This document shows positions 61,838 through 64,000 of a stretch of 64,000 nucleotides of DNA, one piece after another; the first letter of the stretch is position 1; each line of letters opens with the position of its first letter. The stretch is from Clostridia bacterium (GTDB lineage Bacteria > Bacillota > Clostridia > TANB77 > CAG-508): the NCBI GenBank assembly GCA_017404545.1, contig JAFRCC010000016.1, positions 1-64,000 on the forward strand, written 5' to 3'. A program made the position numbers and the translations under genes. Below the pieces are notes generated by a model. The model did no database searches, was not told the DNA's origin, and worked only from the letters and a program-made list of their open reading frames with translations.

Positions 61838-62470
61838 ATGGAAGAGTATCACAAAATAGTAGGATTATTCGAAAGAGATCATAGTACAAAAAAGTTAATA
61901 GAAGGTAAATATACGAACGAAACGATAGAATATCTAAAAGATAGTATATGGGAGTTTACCGAAAAAATAGATGGGACAAATATCAGAATTATATGGGATG
62001 GTTATAGGGTATCTTTTGCAGGAAGAACTGATAAAGCACAAATACCTGTTGAGTTGAGCAATAGATTATTTGAGCTATTTGGAGGAGAATCAAATGAGCA
62101 ATTATTTGAGCAAAAGTTTGGACAAAATCGCGTAATGCTTTGTGGTGAAGGATATGGCAAAGGAATACAAACCGGCGATGTATATTCAGATAAACAAGAT
62201 TTTATACTATTTGATGTAAAAATATGTGAGCATTGGCAACCAAGAACGAGTGTAGTTGATATTGCAGATTATTTTGGCATAAAAGTTGTTCCAATATTAT
62301 TAACTGGAACACTAAATGATGGAGTAGAATTTGTAAAAACTAAACCTTTAAGTAAGGTAGCAAAAAATGAATGTGTAATAGAGGGAATAGTAGGTCGAAC
62401 GAAAGTTGAATTAAATGACAGATGTTCAAACAGAGCAATTGTAAAAATTAAAGTAAGAGATTTTATATAA
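61838..62470 (+). CDS. RNA ligase (Rnl2-like)
   Basis: Lys43 in TEKIDGTNIRI is the adenylated lysine of motif I; GYRVSFAGRTD is near motif Ia/III, FILFDVKI is motif III-like, CVIEGIVGR is motif IV and NRAIVKIKVRDF is motif V. The 210-residue protein has the ligase core without an additional C-terminal domain. It could seal nicks in tRNA or other RNA in a repair response. AGAGGAGG sits 8 bases before ATG 61838; an in-frame start 75 bases upstream has no ribosome site. Confidence 0.85.
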   Translation: MEEYHKIVGLFERDHSTKKLIEGKYTNETIEYLKDSIWEFTEKIDGTNIRIIWDGYRVSFAGRTDKAQIPVELSNRLFELFGGESNEQLFEQKFGQNRVMLCGEGYGKGIQTGDVYSDKQDFILFDVKICEHWQPRTSVVDIADYFGIKVVPILLTGTLNDGVEFVKTKPLSKVAKNECVIEGIVGRTKVELNDRCSNRAIVKIKVRDFI

Positions 62471-62480
62471 AAATAAAAAT

Positions 62481-62497
62481 TGCCGATAGTGTCGGCA
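62481..62497 (+). other. intercistronic hairpin
   Basis: TGCCGA / TCGGCA with a five-base loop sits 10 bases behind the ligase stop and before the AAAGGAGG site of the next gene. It has no T-tract, so mRNA processing or stability is more likely than termination. Confidence 0.45.
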
Positions 62498-62518
62498 AAA
62501 TTAAAGGAGGAATTATAT

Positions 62519-63019
62519 ATGAAAACTAACTTAACAAATTTAATGTCTATAGTTTCGGAAGAAGAGAGAAAATTCTCAAATTATGGATATAGTCTAAGGA
62601 ATTATGCATATACCACATCTATCCAGGAGCTTAGTGGTAATGTAAATATAACAGAAGATTATAAAAAGGATTTCGATAATTATTATAAAGAGTTGAAGGA
62701 GTCACAAGAAAAAATAATTAAATATAAAAAAACAATTTATGAAAGAAATAATCAATTTACTTTACCGGATGGAAGAACAATACAAGAAGCAATTGTGGAA
62801 AATTCTATACTAAGAAAAGTGAAAAGCTATTATGAAAATCTATTAGAAAAAAGAAATAGTAAGCAAAGAGTTACAGAGGTAAATAATTCATATTTTTTAT
62901 GTAGGACTTTAAACTATAGTGTTGAAGAAATTCAAAAAAAGTGCAATGAACTTGAAGAAAAAATACAGAGTACAGATTTTGAGATTTCCAAACTAAATTC
63001 ACAAGTATTTGAAATATAA
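62519..63019 (+). CDS. coiled-coil protein downstream of the RNA ligase
   Basis: The 166 residues are mostly helical and coiled-coil (KDFDNYYKELKESQEKIIKY, EEIQKKCNELEEKIQSTDFE), with a short loop FTLPDGRTIQEAI in the middle. A similar segment (xLPDGRT) occurs in small proteins near RNA ligases and phosphatases, so the loci may be related. The AAAGGAGG site selects the ATG at 62519. Function unknown. Confidence 0.6.
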   Translation: MKTNLTNLMSIVSEEERKFSNYGYSLRNYAYTTSIQELSGNVNITEDYKKDFDNYYKELKESQEKIIKYKKTIYERNNQFTLPDGRTIQEAIVENSILRKVKSYYENLLEKRNSKQRVTEVNNSYFLCRTLNYSVEEIQKKCNELEEKIQSTDFEISKLNSQVFEI

Positions 63020-63278
63020 AATATTGGTGCTTGCTAAGTTATTCTGCAAGTTAAATGGAATGAACATTTTCAGCCATAGCTATTTAATTGGTATAAAAAT
63101 ACAAAACAATTTCAGATTAAAAAGTGGATAAACTATGGTTAGTAGTTTATAGTATTTTAAATTTACAATTTAAAACAGTATTTATTAATTATGATTTATA
63201 AGAAAATTGCATAAAATGCATCCAGTATCAAATATTAGATACATATTAAAAAAATGAAGTAATACCAATTAAATGGCG
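63020..63278. other. gap without a recognised gene
   Basis: The 311-base gap 63020-63330 is AT-rich. It has a palindrome TTTTAAATTTACAATTTAAAA-like segment near 63154 (inner AATTT/AAATT arms) but no open frame of note. Its last 40 bases hold the hairpin at 63279. Confidence 0.4.
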
Positions 63279-63314
63279 AAAGCGATACTTCACAATTGAA
63301 GTATCGCTTTTTAT
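63279..63314 (+). terminator. strong hairpin with T-tract before the phosphoesterase gene
   Basis: AAAGCGATACTTC and GAAGTATCGCTTT are perfect 13-bp arms, loop six bases, followed by TT. It is either the terminator of the ligase unit or an attenuator of the gene starting 17 bases later. Confidence 0.65.
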
Positions 63315-63330
63315 GATAAAAGGAGGAGAT

Positions 63331-64000
63331 ATGATATACGTAACAGGAGACTGCCATTCGGACTTTACAAGATTTACAGAAGATATTTTTCCAATACAAA
63401 CAGAAATGACTAAGGATGACTATGTAATTATTTGTGGAGATTTTGGAGGAGTGTGGAGCTATGAAAAAGAAAGTGATAGAGAAAAGGATGCTCTTGATTG
63501 GTTAAATGATAGAAACTTTACAACACTTTTCGTAGATGGAAATCATGAAAACTTCGATAGATTATATAATTATCCAGTTGAAGAGTGGCATGGTGGAAAA
63601 GTGCATAAAGTTAGAAATTCTGTACTACATCTTATGCGAGGTGAGATATTTGATATTGATGGAAATAAAATATTTGCATTTGGTGGAGCTAGATCACACG
63701 ATATTCGAGATGGAATACTAGATTTAGATGAAGAAGAAAAAATATATGAGTATAGTAAAAAAGGTGCTATATTTCGAATAAGAAATTATTCTTGGTGGGA
63801 TATGGAAATGCCTGCTGAAGAAGAAATGCAAAATGGAATTAATAATCTCGAAAAAGCTAATTGGAAAGTGGACTACATTATTTCACATTGTTGTCCTACT
63901 AGCATACAAACAATATTAGGAAACGGTTTCTTTGACAAGGATTATCTAACAGATTACTTTCAAAAAATAATGGAAAAATGTGAATTTAAAAAGTGGTTTT
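63331..64000 (+). CDS. calcineurin-like metallophosphoesterase, partial
   Basis: The frame MIYVTGDCHSDFTRF has no stop before the window end. Metal-site motifs are GDCHSD, VIICGDFGGV (GDxxG-like), FVDGNHENFD (GNHE) and IISHCCPTS (H). It encodes at least 223 residues. This is the small bacterial calcineurin-like family that cleaves phosphomonoesters or diesters, including nucleic-acid ends. With the RNA ligase it may form an RNA end-healing and sealing set. The AGGAGG site lies 5 bases before the ATG. Confidence 0.85.
   Translation, partial: MIYVTGDCHSDFTRFTEDIFPIQTEMTKDDYVIICGDFGGVWSYEKESDREKDALDWLNDRNFTTLFVDGNHENFDRLYNYPVEEWHGGKVHKVRNSVLHLMRGEIFDIDGNKIFAFGGARSHDIRDGILDLDEEEKIYEYSKKGAIFRIRNYSWWDMEMPAEEEMQNGINNLEKANWKVDYIISHCCPTSIQTILGNGFFDKDYLTDYFQKIMEKCEFKKWF

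Overview
The window is AT-rich DNA from a low-GC Bacillota, most likely a gut-type clostridium. I infer this from codon use, AGGAGG-type ribosome sites, TGA used as an ordinary stop, and clostridial families such as a TnpV-like protein, DUF6076-like, WYL, ABC-3C and small DUF6774- and DUF3781-like proteins. It has almost no core housekeeping genes and reads as an accessory-gene neighbourhood made of stacked, partly decayed mobile segments. No rRNA, complete tRNA or CRISPR array was recognised.

Region 1 (1-10.5 kb) holds small independent genes: a transglutaminase-like protein, acetyltransferase, TfoX-like, nitroreductase, monooxygenase, VOC and methyltransferase genes. Between them lie short gene remnants (two DUF3781-like tails behind the same promoter, a TfoX tail, a DUF6774-like pseudogene) and a two-gene minus-strand unit with an ADP-ribosyltransferase-like domain. 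Region 2 (11.4-17.6 kb) is a WYL regulator, a SpoVK/CbbX-type AAA+ ATPase and a DUF2779 nuclease-like protein, convergent with a DUF262/GmrSD-like endonuclease; it looks like a defence locus. Region 3 (18.3-25.6 kb) is a purine/NAD salvage set: a higher-GC HAM1/RdgB pyrophosphatase divergent from purA, frameshifted purB, pnuC, a nucleoside deoxyribosyltransferase-like gene, a radical SAM gene, an HD gene and an NrtR-like ADP-ribose-sensing regulator. Region 4 (25.7-30.7 kb) is unusual: a DnaB-like protein without a P-loop, the stump of a second DnaB-like gene, a macrodomain protein and a PolC-like DNA polymerase III alpha whose paired catalytic aspartates are replaced by glutamates.

Region 5 (31.24-47.64 kb) is a 16.4-kb integrative element bounded by two copies of a 15-bp core identical to the anticodon loop and 3' stem of initiator tRNA-Met. 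It encodes an integrase, excisionase, replication initiator and helicase loader, a TnpV-like protein and a possible oriT. Its cargo is a four-gene ABC-three-component conflict system, a Sau3AI-type restriction-modification pair, an ASCH protein, a sigma factor and an ImmA/IrrE protease.

Region 6 (47.7-58.4 kb) is a 9.4-kb insertion flanked by two copies of the first 218 codons of a DUF2130 gene. It carries Fic, a broken nucleotidase/nucleoside hydrolase fusion, an HD protein, a decayed integrase and a large DUF4365-like nuclease candidate. Region 7 (58.4-64 kb) has a dead metallo-beta-lactamase gene, an AAA/DUF4143 ATPase whose promoter lies between two 38-bp repeats, a SWIM protein, an RNA ligase and a metallophosphoesterase cut by the window edge. 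At least ten genes carry frameshifts, internal deletions or stops, so either decay is heavy or the assembly has indel errors; raw reads would settle this.
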